Origin: JACPYM01 sp031423495
Lineage (GTDB): Bacteria; Acidobacteriota; Blastocatellia; RBC074
DNA length: 64,000 nt
Assembly (NCBI GenBank): GCA_031423495.1
Contig: JANPFP010000264.1
Location: 9,658-73,657, forward strand
Direction of reading: 5' to 3'
A program made the position numbers and the translations under genes. Positions 25,049 through 34,212 of the stretch are shown in pieces. Numbering within the stretch: position 1 is the first letter of the stretch; the number at the start of each line of letters is the position of its first letter. A model generated the notes under the pieces. The model searched no databases. It was not told the origin of the DNA and was given only the letters and a program-made list of their open reading frames with translations.

Positions 25049-25251
25049 TACGTAACCTCCGAGACGGGAAGTTATCGCAATGATCTTCAAGCCGAGTTAT
25101 GGCGATGTTGGGTAAACGTTATTTTTGCACCGCAGCTTTTTTGCCGAGATTGTTGATATGGATTTAAGGTTTTCTTTAATCGCATTTAACGCTTTCCTGT
25201 TAGTTTCCTGCTCAGAATAACTCAATCACAATACCGAACAGGACAAACCAA
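25049..25251. promoter_or_regulatory. Divergent promoter region of olsB and a TonB receptor
   Basis: This region drives olsBA leftward and a TonB receptor (followed by phoU and phoB) rightward. TTTAA occurs three times at 25163, 25175 and 25185, spacing 12 and 10 bases. That roughly 11-base phasing is compatible with PhoB/OmpR-type direct-repeat binding. It does not match the enterobacterial Pho box, and an A/T-rich promoter by chance is an equally simple explanation. Confidence 0.35.
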
Positions 25252-28227
25252 ATGCTGAACCATCACCCCACTCTTTTCGTGCGAAACTTGCGCGCGCTGA
25301 CCGTAACGCTGCTCTTATTGAGCGGCTTGGCTTTTTCAACTTTTGCGCAATCTGAATCGGGCAGCGCCGCTGTCGAAGGCACGATCAGCGCGCCCGACGG
25401 CAAAGTCATCGCGGGCGCAACTGTGACGGTACGCAATCTGGAAACAGGGTATGCGCGCACGTTGACGACCAACGAACGCGGTCAATTCGTAGCGAGCGTG
25501 ATGCCGGTTGGTGCTTATCTCATCGAAGCCAGTGCTAATGGTTTCGCTCCGATCAAGCGCGAGAACGTGTTGCTGTCAGTGGGCAATACCGAAACGGTCA
25601 ATCTGCGGCTGGCGATTGCGGCGGTGAATGATGCGATCACGGTTTCGTCGGAAAGCATTTTGCTCGACACCGAAGAAGGCGCGACTGGTTCGACCATCAA
25701 CCAGCGCGCGGTGAGTGATTTGCCGATTCGCGGACGCAACTTCACCGACTTGGTGCAACTGACGCCGGGCATCGTGCAGGAATCTGACCGCAAGGGTTTG
25801 GTCATTGCCGGACAGCGTTCGATCAACTCGAACATTGCGATTGACGGAGCCGATTTCAATGATGCTTTGCAAGGCAATCAGCGCGGTGGCAATGACGCGA
25901 TTTTCTTTTTCCCGCAAACAGCGATTCGTGAATTTCAGGTGGTGCGTTCGGGCGCTACGGCTGAGGTCGGACGAACCGGTTCAGGCTTCGTCAACGCAGT
26001 TACCAAATCGGGCACGAACGACTGGCACGGCGAAGCGTTTTTCATGAATCGCAATCCGCGTCTAACCTCTGACGACGCGTTCGGCAACAAGGGCAACAAT
26101 CAGCAGAATCAGTTCGGCGGTTCGGTGGGTGGGCCGTTGCGCCGCGACAAGGCGTTTTTCTTTGTCGGCGCAGAACAGAACTTTTTGACCATTCCTTATT
26201 TCGTGCGCTTCGGCACACCGGCGGCCAACCTGACGGTTCCGGCAAACATTCTCAATCTGCAAGGCGAACACGAAAGCACGAACAATCCGACCGCAGCGTT
26301 TGTGCGCACAGATTTCATTTTGTCGCAAAGCAATACGTTGAACGTGCAATATACCTATTCGCGTTTTCGCGGTGACAACTTTGGCGCGCTGGCTGACGGT
26401 ACGACGCTCACTGACAATTTCGCAGCGACCAATTACGAAGCGGGTGCATTGAGCAACGGCGTCAAAGCCAGTTTGGTCTCGGTGCTAGACGCGCGCACGA
26501 TCAACGAATTCCGCGCGCAAATCGCCACGGATAATCGCCGCGAAGACCCGAACACGGTCGGCCCTGAAATTCGGGTGGACAACTTTGGACGCTTTGGCAA
26601 TTCGGCCAGCCGCCCGCGCCGCTTTGAAACGACGCGCTATCAGTTATCAGACAATCTTTCGCTCAACACCAATGCACATCGCCTGCGTTTCGGCGTTGAT
26701 TACAACCTCAACGAATTCAAAGCGCAGCGCCAGTCAGACTTTCTCGGTCAATGGCGTTTCAGCAGCCTGGCTGATTTTCTCAACGGCATTCCGCGCCGCT
26801 TCACGCAAACTGTCGTCACCGTGCCCGAATTGATCGTAGCGGGCGGCGAACAACAGGAACTAGCGTTTTTCGTGCAAGACCGCGTCAAGCTGGCTTCGTC
26901 GTTGACGCTCACGGCGGGCTTGCGTTGGGAAGGCCAATGGAATCCGCAACCGCCGCGCCCCAATCCGTTGTTGAAAGAAACGACGTTCATTCCCAATGAT
27001 CTCGAAATGTGGCAGCCGCGTTTGGGCTTGGCGTGGGACGCGGGCAACAGCGGACGCACCGTCGTGCGCTTGTCGGCTGGACTTTATAACTCGCGCACGC
27101 CGGCTACGTTGTTTCATCGCGTGTTCACTAACAACGATGTCATCACCAAAGATTACAGCTTTGATGAACGCGCGGGCGCATGCCGCACAGCAACAGGCGT
27201 TGGGGGCGCAGCCATTCCGACCAACTGTGTCTTTCGCGGCGCAGGCACCATCCTCGCTTATCCGAATATTCTGACGGCTGTCCCTACGTTGCCGACGGGC
27301 ATTGCCAATCGCGTGCAAACGCGGGCTTTTGGTTTTCAACCAGACTTTCGCAACCCGCGCACCTTTCAGGTTTCAGCAACGTTAGATCAAAGCCTCGGCA
27401 AAGATGCGAGCCTTTCGGTGGGATATGTGCGCGCGGCTGGTTGGAATCTGCAACGCCGCGTAGATCGCAATCTCGCCGCGCCCGTGATTGACGCAGCGAC
27501 CGGTTATCCGCGCTTCACCGCGCCGCGCCCCAATCCAGCCATCGGCATCTATTCGATCAACGAATCTTCGGCGCATTCGACTTACGACGCGCTGGTGTTG
27601 AATTTGCAGCAGCGTTTCGCGCGCCGTTATCAGCTTGGATTCAATTACACGCTGGCGAACAACCGCGACGACGATTCGAACGAACGCAACTTCTCACGCG
27701 AAACGACGCTCAATCCCTTCGATCTGAAAGCCGAAGCCGGGCCGTCGAAACAAGATGTGCGCCACAATTTCAATTTCAACGGATTGATTGATCTCGGCGC
27801 AGGCTTCACGGTGAGCGGCATTTTGATTACGCGCTCCGGCTTTCCTTACACCGCCATAGTAGGCGACGACGTTCAAGGCGATGTGAACACCGACAATGAC
27901 CGCGCCGTCATTAACGGACGCGTCGTGCCGCGCAACAGCTTCCGCCAACCGAAATTTTTCAACCTCGACTTGCGCCTGCTGAAATCGTTCAGCCTGGGCG
28001 AAACGCGCAAGCTGTCGTTCACGGCGGAGTTATTCAACGTCACGCGCGCGTCGAACAAAAACTTTGGCGTAGACGGCATCAGCATTTACGGCAACGCAGG
28101 TAACAGTCTGCCTGCGGTCGCCGTGCCGACCGTGTTTCCGTTGCCGGGCGAAACCTTCACCGCACCTTCGACCGCGCGTTTCGGCGGGCCGCGTCAATTG
28201 CAATTGGGCGCGCGCTTCACTTTTTAA
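25252..28227 (+). CDS. TonB-dependent receptor with carboxypeptidase-regulatory-like domain
   Basis: A 991-aa outer-membrane receptor. The signal peptide ends near residue 27 (LLLLSGLAFSTFAQ). A carboxypeptidase-regulatory-like domain follows (about 33-120, VEGTISAPDGKVIAGATV...MPVGAYLIEA). The plug spans about 125-255, with DLPIRGRNFTDLVQLTPG and AEVGRTGSGFVNAVTKSGTN. The barrel ends RQLQLGARFTF. It lies 73 bases upstream of phoU and divergent from olsB. It is therefore a candidate phosphate-regulated receptor for organophosphate or another nutrient; the ligand is not evident from sequence. Confidence 0.9.
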   Translation: MLNHHPTLFVRNLRALTVTLLLLSGLAFSTFAQSESGSAAVEGTISAPDGKVIAGATVTVRNLETGYARTLTTNERGQFVASVMPVGAYLIEASANGFAPIKRENVLLSVGNTETVNLRLAIAAVNDAITVSSESILLDTEEGATGSTINQRAVSDLPIRGRNFTDLVQLTPGIVQESDRKGLVIAGQRSINSNIAIDGADFNDALQGNQRGGNDAIFFFPQTAIREFQVVRSGATAEVGRTGSGFVNAVTKSGTNDWHGEAFFMNRNPRLTSDDAFGNKGNNQQNQFGGSVGGPLRRDKAFFFVGAEQNFLTIPYFVRFGTPAANLTVPANILNLQGEHESTNNPTAAFVRTDFILSQSNTLNVQYTYSRFRGDNFGALADGTTLTDNFAATNYEAGALSNGVKASLVSVLDARTINEFRAQIATDNRREDPNTVGPEIRVDNFGRFGNSASRPRRFETTRYQLSDNLSLNTNAHRLRFGVDYNLNEFKAQRQSDFLGQWRFSSLADFLNGIPRRFTQTVVTVPELIVAGGEQQELAFFVQDRVKLASSLTLTAGLRWEGQWNPQPPRPNPLLKETTFIPNDLEMWQPRLGLAWDAGNSGRTVVRLSAGLYNSRTPATLFHRVFTNNDVITKDYSFDERAGACRTATGVGGAAIPTNCVFRGAGTILAYPNILTAVPTLPTGIANRVQTRAFGFQPDFRNPRTFQVSATLDQSLGKDASLSVGYVRAAGWNLQRRVDRNLAAPVIDAATGYPRFTAPRPNPAIGIYSINESSAHSTYDALVLNLQQRFARRYQLGFNYTLANNRDDDSNERNFSRETTLNPFDLKAEAGPSKQDVRHNFNFNGLIDLGAGFTVSGILITRSGFPYTAIVGDDVQGDVNTDNDRAVINGRVVPRNSFRQPKFFNLDLRLLKSFSLGETRKLSFTAELFNVTRASNKNFGVDGISIYGNAGNSLPAVAVPTVFPLPGETFTAPSTARFGGPRQLQLGARFTF

Positions 28228-28300
28228 CCCAATTCCGACAGATGTCTTTGAATGATGATGCATCTTCCAAAAATTTAAACGTTGCCGATGGAGAAACTGA

Positions 28301-28981
28301 ATGTCTGCTTTTTTGAAAAATGAATGGAATGAGTTGCGCGATCAACTCTTGCTGATGGGCGGTGAAGTCGAACAGGCGATTGACCGCGCGATGCTTTCGT
28401 TGACCGAACGCGACTCCGCGCTGGCGGCGGAAGTGCTGGCCGATGACGACCGCGTAGACGCCCACGAACTCACGATGGATCACCTCTGCCATCGTTTACT
28501 TGCGGGGAATACGCTGACAGAACGCGAGCTGCGACTGGTGATGACGGCGGCCAAGATCACGCCGATTCTCGAACGCGTCGCCGATCACGCCTGCAACATC
28601 GCGCGCGCGGCGTTGGACTTGAATGACGAGCCGCAACTCAAACCTTACGTTGACTTGCCGCGTATGAGCCGCGTCGCGCGGGAAATGCTCACCGCCGCGC
28701 TTGATGCTTACGCCGCGTCAGATGCGCGCGCCGCCCGCGCGGTGATCGAACGTGACGAAGAACTTGATCGGCTTTATGACCGCATCTTTCACGAGTTGCT
28801 CGATTACATGTCAACCCAGGCCGATGCCGCCAGTCGCGCGGCGCGCTTGTTGCTCGTCGCCAAGCATCTCGAACGCATTGGCGATTACGTGACAGACATC
28901 TGTGAGCAAATTGTTTATATGACCGAAGCGCAGATCATTAAACATCCGCGTTTGCGCGAGAGATTGGCGGTGGCGGCATGA
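28301..28981 (+). CDS. phoU: Phosphate signalling complex protein PhoU
   Basis: A 226-aa all-helical protein with two PhoU three-helix repeats. The first spans about 10-105 and the second about 115-210. The metal-binding helices ERVADHACNIAR (near 92) and ERIGDYVTDICE (near 195) are the family's E(R)xxDxxxNI motifs. PhoU restrains PhoR/PhoB signalling and Pst activity when phosphate is ample. The stop overlaps the start of the phoB-like gene (ATGA), giving strict coupling. Unlike many genomes it is not part of the pst operon, which lies 24 kb to the left. Confidence 0.95.
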   Translation: MSAFLKNEWNELRDQLLLMGGEVEQAIDRAMLSLTERDSALAAEVLADDDRVDAHELTMDHLCHRLLAGNTLTERELRLVMTAAKITPILERVADHACNIARAALDLNDEPQLKPYVDLPRMSRVAREMLTAALDAYAASDARAARAVIERDEELDRLYDRIFHELLDYMSTQADAASRAARLLLVAKHLERIGDYVTDICEQIVYMTEAQIIKHPRLRERLAVAA

Positions 28982-29700
28982 AGCAAAAACCACGCATCCT
29001 AATCATCGAAGACGAGCCTGACATCGCTGAGAGCATTCGTTACAACCTTGAGCGCGTAGGCGAATTCACCGCGCAAGTCGCGCACGATGGACAAGCCGCC
29101 TTGCGCGCGGCGTTGGGCAAAGTCATTGCCAGCCAGCCTCTGCCGCCGGTTTCGCTCATCATTCTCGATGTCAACCTGCCCGACATGAACGGCTTTGAAC
29201 TCTGCCGTCGTCTGCGTACTGAAGAGGTTACGCGCCAAACACCGATCATCATGCTAACCGCGCGTGTCGAAGAAGCCGACAAAGTCAAAGGGCTTGACGT
29301 AGGCGCAGACGACTACATGACCAAGCCTTTCAGCGTGCGCGAACTGGTTGCCCGCGTGAAAGCCGCGTTGCGCCGCTCCGGCTATCACGATGACACGCCG
29401 CAAGTTTATGAAGACCCGCAACTGCGCGTGGATTACAGCGGCTTCAACGTGTTCTGTGAAGGCGAGTCAATCAAACTCACGCGCAAGGAATTCGCTTTGC
29501 TGGCACTGCTCACACGCCACCAGACCCGCGTCATCCCGCGCGAAAAGCTGCTCGACGAAGTCTGGGGCATGCAATATTACGGCGACGCGCGCACCCTCGA
29601 CGTACACATCAGCGGCTTGCGCAAAAAACTCGGCGCATGCGGCCCGCGCATCGAAACCGTCATCGGCATTGGCTATCGCTTTCGCACTCATGGCGAATAG
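28978..29700 (+). CDS. phoB: PhoB-type response regulator
   Basis: A 240-aa OmpR/PhoB-family regulator. The receiver domain (about 6-122) has the acidic pair EDE (11-13), phospho-acceptor Asp64 (ILDVNLPD), Thr93 (LTAR) and Lys116 (TKPF). The winged-helix domain (about 140-238) shows LTRKEFALLALL, EVWGMQYYGDARTLDVHIS and VIGIGYRF. Coupling to phoU makes a role in phosphate control likely. No histidine kinase gene follows or precedes within the window. The name phoB rests on this context; OmpR-family regulators of other systems look similar. Confidence 0.88.
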   Translation: MKQKPRILIIEDEPDIAESIRYNLERVGEFTAQVAHDGQAALRAALGKVIASQPLPPVSLIILDVNLPDMNGFELCRRLRTEEVTRQTPIIMLTARVEEADKVKGLDVGADDYMTKPFSVRELVARVKAALRRSGYHDDTPQVYEDPQLRVDYSGFNVFCEGESIKLTRKEFALLALLTRHQTRVIPREKLLDEVWGMQYYGDARTLDVHISGLRKKLGACGPRIETVIGIGYRFRTHGE

Positions 29701-30054
29701 TGCGAGTACGAGCAATACACACTGACCAGCGGTGAAAATGGTTAAGATCATGATTCGTCGGCATTTTTGAGTTCAGTTCAAATTGTTTTTGGGCAGGCGG
29801 AAAATACACAGTTTGCGGGGGCAAGAGGGCTGGAAAGTTTTTTGATAAGATGTCGCGTTGAGGCGCAACGCAAAGGCAGGAAGGCCAGCCCTCACTCGGT
29901 GTATTTTCTTGAAGCCTGTTGTTGTTCTTGCTGAAAAGTTGCGGCGCTTGCATCGTCATTGACCCATCGTTAAGCTGCGTTCTACTTCTTATCCAGCCTC
30001 TGACCACACAGACGCAAGAAAAGGTTTTCGATCTTTAACGATCTCGCGCAATCA
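29701..30054. other. Intergenic region holding a nested structured element
   Basis: A 354-base gap between phoB and the DHH gene. Its centre (29794-29918) holds a nested set of inverted repeats listed separately. The right end should contain the DHH ribosome site, which is weak. No gene is supported. Confidence 0.6.
29794..29918. other. Nested inverted-repeat element (possible structured RNA or MITE)
   Basis: Several pairings nest within 125 bases: CAGGC (29794-29798) with GCCTG (29914-29918); GAAAATACAC (29800-29809) with GTGTATTTTC (29899-29908); GAGGGCTGG (29825-29833) with CCAGCCCTC (29885-29893); and an inner hairpin GCGTTG (29855-29860) with CAACGC (29866-29871). A small TTGC-GGGG-GCAA hairpin sits between the outer stems. 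The order is consistent with one branched RNA fold in either strand, or with a short non-autonomous mobile element. Confidence 0.55.
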
Positions 30055-31011
30055 ATGAAAAGCATCAAGATTTGTTATCACGGCAATTGTTTTGACGGAG
30101 TTTCGTCCGCCGCCGTGTTTGGCCGTTTTTACCGTGAAAAGGTAAACCCCGAGTGGCAGCAGCGCTTTCAGCCGATGGTGCATCGCGCCGGTGCGCTGTT
30201 TGACGAAGCAGCTTTCGATGGTGACGAAAACGCCATCGTAGATTTCAAATTCAGCAACTCACCCAAACTCACCTGGTGGTTCGACCATCACAAAAGCGCC
30301 TTTCTTTCTGCCGCAGACGAAGCCCAATGGCGGGCTGACACGAGCGGTAAAAAATTTCTCGACGCTGATTACAAATCCTGCACGAAATTTATTGCCGACA
30401 CGGCGCGCGACTTGTTTGGGATGGCTTACGCGCATCAGGCTGAACTGATTCACTGGGCGAACATCATTGACGGCGCGTTGTATGAAAGCCCGTCTGTGCC
30501 GGTTGAAATGAAAGAAGATGCGTTGCGTCTGGCGCTGGTTATTGAAAACAGCAGCGACCCGGCGCTCGCTGCGCAAATCATTTTGGCTTTGCAGGAAAAA
30601 CCTTTGAGCGAAGTCGCGCAGTTGCCCTTTGTGGTCGAACGTATCGAATCGCTTTATCAACGGCATCTGCGTTCGATGGAAATTATCAAACAGGCTGCGC
30701 GCGTGGTCGGCCCTGTCGTATTTTTCGACGTAGCAAGTCACGACATGGAAGGTTACAGCAAATTCATTCCTTACTACCTGCACCCCGAAGTGACGTATAG
30801 CGTGAGCGTCAGCCAGTCTACGTTTCGTTCGAAAATTTCGGTCGGTTCCAGCCCCTGGGCGCCGCGTCCACGTACGCACGATCTGGCGAAAATTTGCGAA
30901 CGCTTCGGCGGCGGCGGTCACGCGGTCGTCGCGGCGATTTCGCTCGCGCCCGAACAATTGGCTGAAGCGCGAACCATTGCCGCTGGCATTGTCGAAGAAT
31001 TGCAAAGCTAA
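30055..31011 (+). CDS. DHH-family phosphoesterase
   Basis: A 318-aa protein of the DHH superfamily, metal-dependent enzymes that hydrolyse phosphodiesters such as nano-RNA, cyclic dinucleotides or pyrophosphate. Motifs: HGNCFDG (His9, Asp14) near the N-terminus, FDHHKS (Asp77-His78-His79), and the C-terminal DHHA1-type Gly-rich loop RFGGGGH (Gly285-His289). Motif I is divergent from the standard SHxxxDxDA form. The substrate is unknown. It is apparently monocistronic, downstream of the structured element at 29794-29918. Confidence 0.8.
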   Translation: MKSIKICYHGNCFDGVSSAAVFGRFYREKVNPEWQQRFQPMVHRAGALFDEAAFDGDENAIVDFKFSNSPKLTWWFDHHKSAFLSAADEAQWRADTSGKKFLDADYKSCTKFIADTARDLFGMAYAHQAELIHWANIIDGALYESPSVPVEMKEDALRLALVIENSSDPALAAQIILALQEKPLSEVAQLPFVVERIESLYQRHLRSMEIIKQAARVVGPVVFFDVASHDMEGYSKFIPYYLHPEVTYSVSVSQSTFRSKISVGSSPWAPRPRTHDLAKICERFGGGGHAVVAAISLAPEQLAEARTIAAGIVEELQS

Positions 31012-31522
31012 TCACATAAAAGTAACAGGGTAGGACACGGAAAATCGCGTTGCTTCCCCCGCCAGCACGCAAGATACTGCTCGCGTCAGCCTAAAATGAA
31101 AAGGCTTTTGACGAGCGGGTAACCCCACAAACAACCGTGGAATCATCCCCATTGGTTGATTAACTCCTTGGTCGCCGCCGAAAGGCGTCCGCGCCGTGAG
31201 GGCGAACGCCAGCGCGGGGGCGATACGTGGTAACTCATCAGTTCTTTAACACTCCAGCAATGCGTAGTCAGCCCTGCTGCCATCGCCAGAGTCTGGTTAA
31301 TCCATTTGCGTCCGCCGATGATGCCCGGCAGGCGCAGGCTCACGCGTTCCGTACAAAAGTTGTAGACCGTTCCGACCAGATACGCGCCCGCGTGCAGACT
31401 GGTGCTCGTGCGCGTTAGCGCGCGACTACCTAGGCAACTTGAGATATAGCAACCGTAACTCATTGTCAGCATATCGCTGAACGACCCGCCGTCTGATATC
31501 GCAGCATGGTTAGGAACTCACG
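31012..31522. other. Intergenic region containing a transposase remnant
   Basis: This 511-base gap between the DHH and M1 peptidase genes is largely occupied by a decayed transposase fragment (31143-31472, minus). The rest shows nothing recognisable apart from the likely M1 promoter near its right end. Confidence 0.55.
31143..31472 (-). pseudogene. Remnant of an insertion-sequence transposase (C-terminal fragment)
   Basis: The translated text YLVGTVYNFCTERVSLRLP, then RKWINQTLAMAAGLTTHCWSV and KELMSYHVSPPRW, resembles the C-terminal end of DDE transposases of the type YNFC..H.SLRL...RTPAMAAGLTDH.W....L. Only about the last 100 residues are present, the catalytic core is missing, and no inverted repeats bound it. 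It is a 5'-truncated relic now lying just upstream of the M1 peptidase gene. I recognise the pattern but cannot assign the IS family with certainty. Confidence 0.65.
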
Positions 31523-34162
31523 ATGTATCGTTTCATTTATGTTTTGTGTTGGTGGTTATTTTCGATGAACGTATTGGCGCAAGACTTACTGAATCCGTCG
31601 CCCGGCGTCAGCCGTGAACTCGCACGCGCGCGCGCCGCTCAACTGGCGGACGTGCGTTACGCTTTGCATTTCGAGCTTGCGCCGAAAGCCGAAGCGATCA
31701 AAGGCACGGCGCGTATTTCGTTCACGCTGAAAGATGCGCAACAACCTGTCGTACTCGACTTTCGTGACTTCGACGCGCAAGGCCAAGTGCGTGAAGGCAG
31801 CATCAGCCAGGTCACGATCAACGACCAAGCCATCAACGACGCGCAGCAAAGCAACGGACATATCATTTTGGCGGCGCGTCATTTCAAAGCCGGAGCTAAT
31901 ATCGTTGCGCTCTCTTTCGCCACCAACGCGAGCGCGGCGGGGCGTCCGCTGATTCGTTATCAAGACAAAGACGACGGCAGCGAATTTGTTTACACGCTGT
32001 TCGTTCCGATGGATGCGAGTCTGGCTTTTCCGTGTTTCGATCAGCCCGATGTGAAAGCGCGCTTCACCTTGTCGTTGACCGTGCCGAAAGCGTGGACGGC
32101 GGTGAGCAATACGGCAGCGACGAAGCAGGAAGCGGCGGGCGATTTGCACGCGTTGCATTTTGCCGAGACGCATCCGATCAGCACTTATCTTTTCGCTTTC
32201 GCCGCCGGGCCGTTTCAGATGTTGGACATAACTGACAACCAATCGTTGCCGATGCGGTTTTACTTTCGCCCCACGCAACGCGCGCGCGCTGCGCAAGAGA
32301 TACCCGCTGTCACCGAACTCACGCGCGACGGCATCAGGCATTTCGAACAGTTTTTCGGCCATCGCTTTCCGTTCACGAAATACGATCAAGTCTTGTTGCC
32401 GGGCTTTGCTTACGGCGGAATGGAGCACGCGGGCGCTACGTTTTTGCGCGAAGATGCGATTTTGTTTCGAACGACGCCGACGCAAACCGACAAGCTGGGA
32501 AGGGCTTCGCTCGTGTTGCATGAACTGGCGCATCAGTGGTTCGGCGATTTGGTGACGATGAAATGGTTCGACGATTTGTGGTTGAAAGAGGGCTTTGCGA
32601 ATTACATGGCGACGCACGCCATCGCCGCGTTGCGCGTAGAAGGTTTGAGCGAACGCTCCGCGTGGCAACGGTTTTATCTCGCACACAAGCCGCTGGCTTA
32701 CGGCATAGACGTGACGTTGGGTACGACGCCGATTTGGCAGGACATTCCGAATCTCAAAGACGCCAAGTCGGCTTATGGCGCGATTGTTTATCAGAAAGCG
32801 CCGAGCCTGTTGCATACGCTGTCGTTCGTGGTTGGGGCCGATAAGTTTCAAGCGGGCGTGCAACGCTTCGTGCAACGGCATGCTTACGCCAACGCTGAAT
32901 GGAGCGATCTGGTGCGCGCAATGGAAGAAGCCGCCGAGCAATCGCTCACAGGCTGGGCGAACACATGGATTAAGCAACGCGGCATGCCCGAAGTCACAAC
33001 GGAATGCGTATGCGATGCCAAAGGCCGCATCGAATCGCTCAGGCTGAAACAGCGCGACACGCAAAAGGCCAAACAGTTGTGGCCGATCAAGACGCAGGTG
33101 TTGTTAGGCTATGTTGATGGATATGAAGAAAGGCTGACGACGGAGTTCGGCACGGCGACGCATACGGTAAAAGCCGCGAAAGGGAAGCCGTGTCCGGCTT
33201 ATGTTTTTGCCAACGCAGACGATTACGCTTACGGACGCTTCCTGCTCGACGACCGCAGCAGTGTGGTTGCGTTGACAACGGCGGCGCGAGTGCGCGATCC
33301 GCTGACGCGCGCGATGCTGTGGGGCGCGCTGTGGGAAGCGGTACGCGACGCTTCGTTGTCGCCTTACTTGTTCATCAACGCAGCGCTCGAAGCCTTGCCG
33401 CAAGAACAAGACGAATTGCTGATCGGCAGTTTGTTGAATCAGATCGCGCATGCTTACACGCGCTACCTCACGCCGCGCCAGCGCGCTGCGCTGAGCTATC
33501 GCCCCGAAACGCTCTGCGCCCAACAAATGATCGAAGCCGAAAGCCTCGGCGCACGCATTCATTACTTCCGTGTGTTGCGTTCGATGGCGACGAGTGAAGC
33601 TGCGCGGCAAACGTTGAAAGACTTGTTGGCAGGCAAACGCGCAATTGCGGGAGTAGACATCAAGCCCCTTGACCGCTGGCGCATCATCGCTTGGCTGCTT
33701 GCGCAACAAGACCCTGAAGCCGAAACGCTGCTCGCGGCTGAAACGTCGCGCGACACCACTGACGACGGACGCAAGCAGGCTTACATCACCAATGCCGCGC
33801 GCGCCGAGGCTGCGACCAAAGCGCGTTACTTCGCTGATTACACGACGAACAAAAACATTGCCGAAGATTGGATTGAAGGCAGCCTGACTAATTTCAACAG
33901 CTTCGGCCAAAGCGAATTGACGCGGCCTTATCTCGCTAAAGCCCTCGCCGCATTGCCGCAACAAAAGGGCGAACGCAAAATCTTTTTCGTATTGGCTTGG
34001 TTGAATGCTTTCATCGGCGGGCAGTCTTCGCCGCAAGCCTTGAGTGAAGTGCAACGCTTCTTGCGAGAAACGAAGCCCGAATCGGATTTGCAGCTGAAGG
34101 TAGTGGAAGTGAGCGATGAGTTAGTGCGCACGGCAAAGATACGCGCAGGCTTCTCACGGTAA
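31523..34162 (+). CDS. Secreted M1-family aminopeptidase
   Basis: An 879-aa zinc metallopeptidase. It has a signal peptide (about 1-20, ending NVLAQ), an N-terminal saddle domain (about 35-235), the exopeptidase motif GGMEHAG near residue 300 (family GxMEN, here with His for Asn), and the zinc site HELAH (333-337) with Glu356 in WLKEGF. The C-terminal ERAP1-like helical domain (about 560-870) follows. It removes N-terminal residues from peptides, here in the periplasm or outside. TTAGGA lies about 8 bases before the ATG. Its promoter must lie next to or within the transposase relic. Confidence 0.9.
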   Translation: MYRFIYVLCWWLFSMNVLAQDLLNPSPGVSRELARARAAQLADVRYALHFELAPKAEAIKGTARISFTLKDAQQPVVLDFRDFDAQGQVREGSISQVTINDQAINDAQQSNGHIILAARHFKAGANIVALSFATNASAAGRPLIRYQDKDDGSEFVYTLFVPMDASLAFPCFDQPDVKARFTLSLTVPKAWTAVSNTAATKQEAAGDLHALHFAETHPISTYLFAFAAGPFQMLDITDNQSLPMRFYFRPTQRARAAQEIPAVTELTRDGIRHFEQFFGHRFPFTKYDQVLLPGFAYGGMEHAGATFLREDAILFRTTPTQTDKLGRASLVLHELAHQWFGDLVTMKWFDDLWLKEGFANYMATHAIAALRVEGLSERSAWQRFYLAHKPLAYGIDVTLGTTPIWQDIPNLKDAKSAYGAIVYQKAPSLLHTLSFVVGADKFQAGVQRFVQRHAYANAEWSDLVRAMEEAAEQSLTGWANTWIKQRGMPEVTTECVCDAKGRIESLRLKQRDTQKAKQLWPIKTQVLLGYVDGYEERLTTEFGTATHTVKAAKGKPCPAYVFANADDYAYGRFLLDDRSSVVALTTAARVRDPLTRAMLWGALWEAVRDASLSPYLFINAALEALPQEQDELLIGSLLNQIAHAYTRYLTPRQRAALSYRPETLCAQQMIEAESLGARIHYFRVLRSMATSEAARQTLKDLLAGKRAIAGVDIKPLDRWRIIAWLLAQQDPEAETLLAAETSRDTTDDGRKQAYITNAARAEAATKARYFADYTTNKNIAEDWIEGSLTNFNSFGQSELTRPYLAKALAALPQQKGERKIFFVLAWLNAFIGGQSSPQALSEVQRFLRETKPESDLQLKVVEVSDELVRTAKIRAGFSR

Positions 34163-34212
34163 GAATGTAAGGCACGCGCCGCAAAACGCGCGTACCCCAG
34201 AGAGGAATCAAG

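Noticed and set aside
31586..33064. 492-codon open frame on the minus strand within the M1 peptidase gene
   Set aside because: The opposite strand encodes a complete M1 enzyme with all catalytic motifs; the minus frame has shadow-type composition and no domain.
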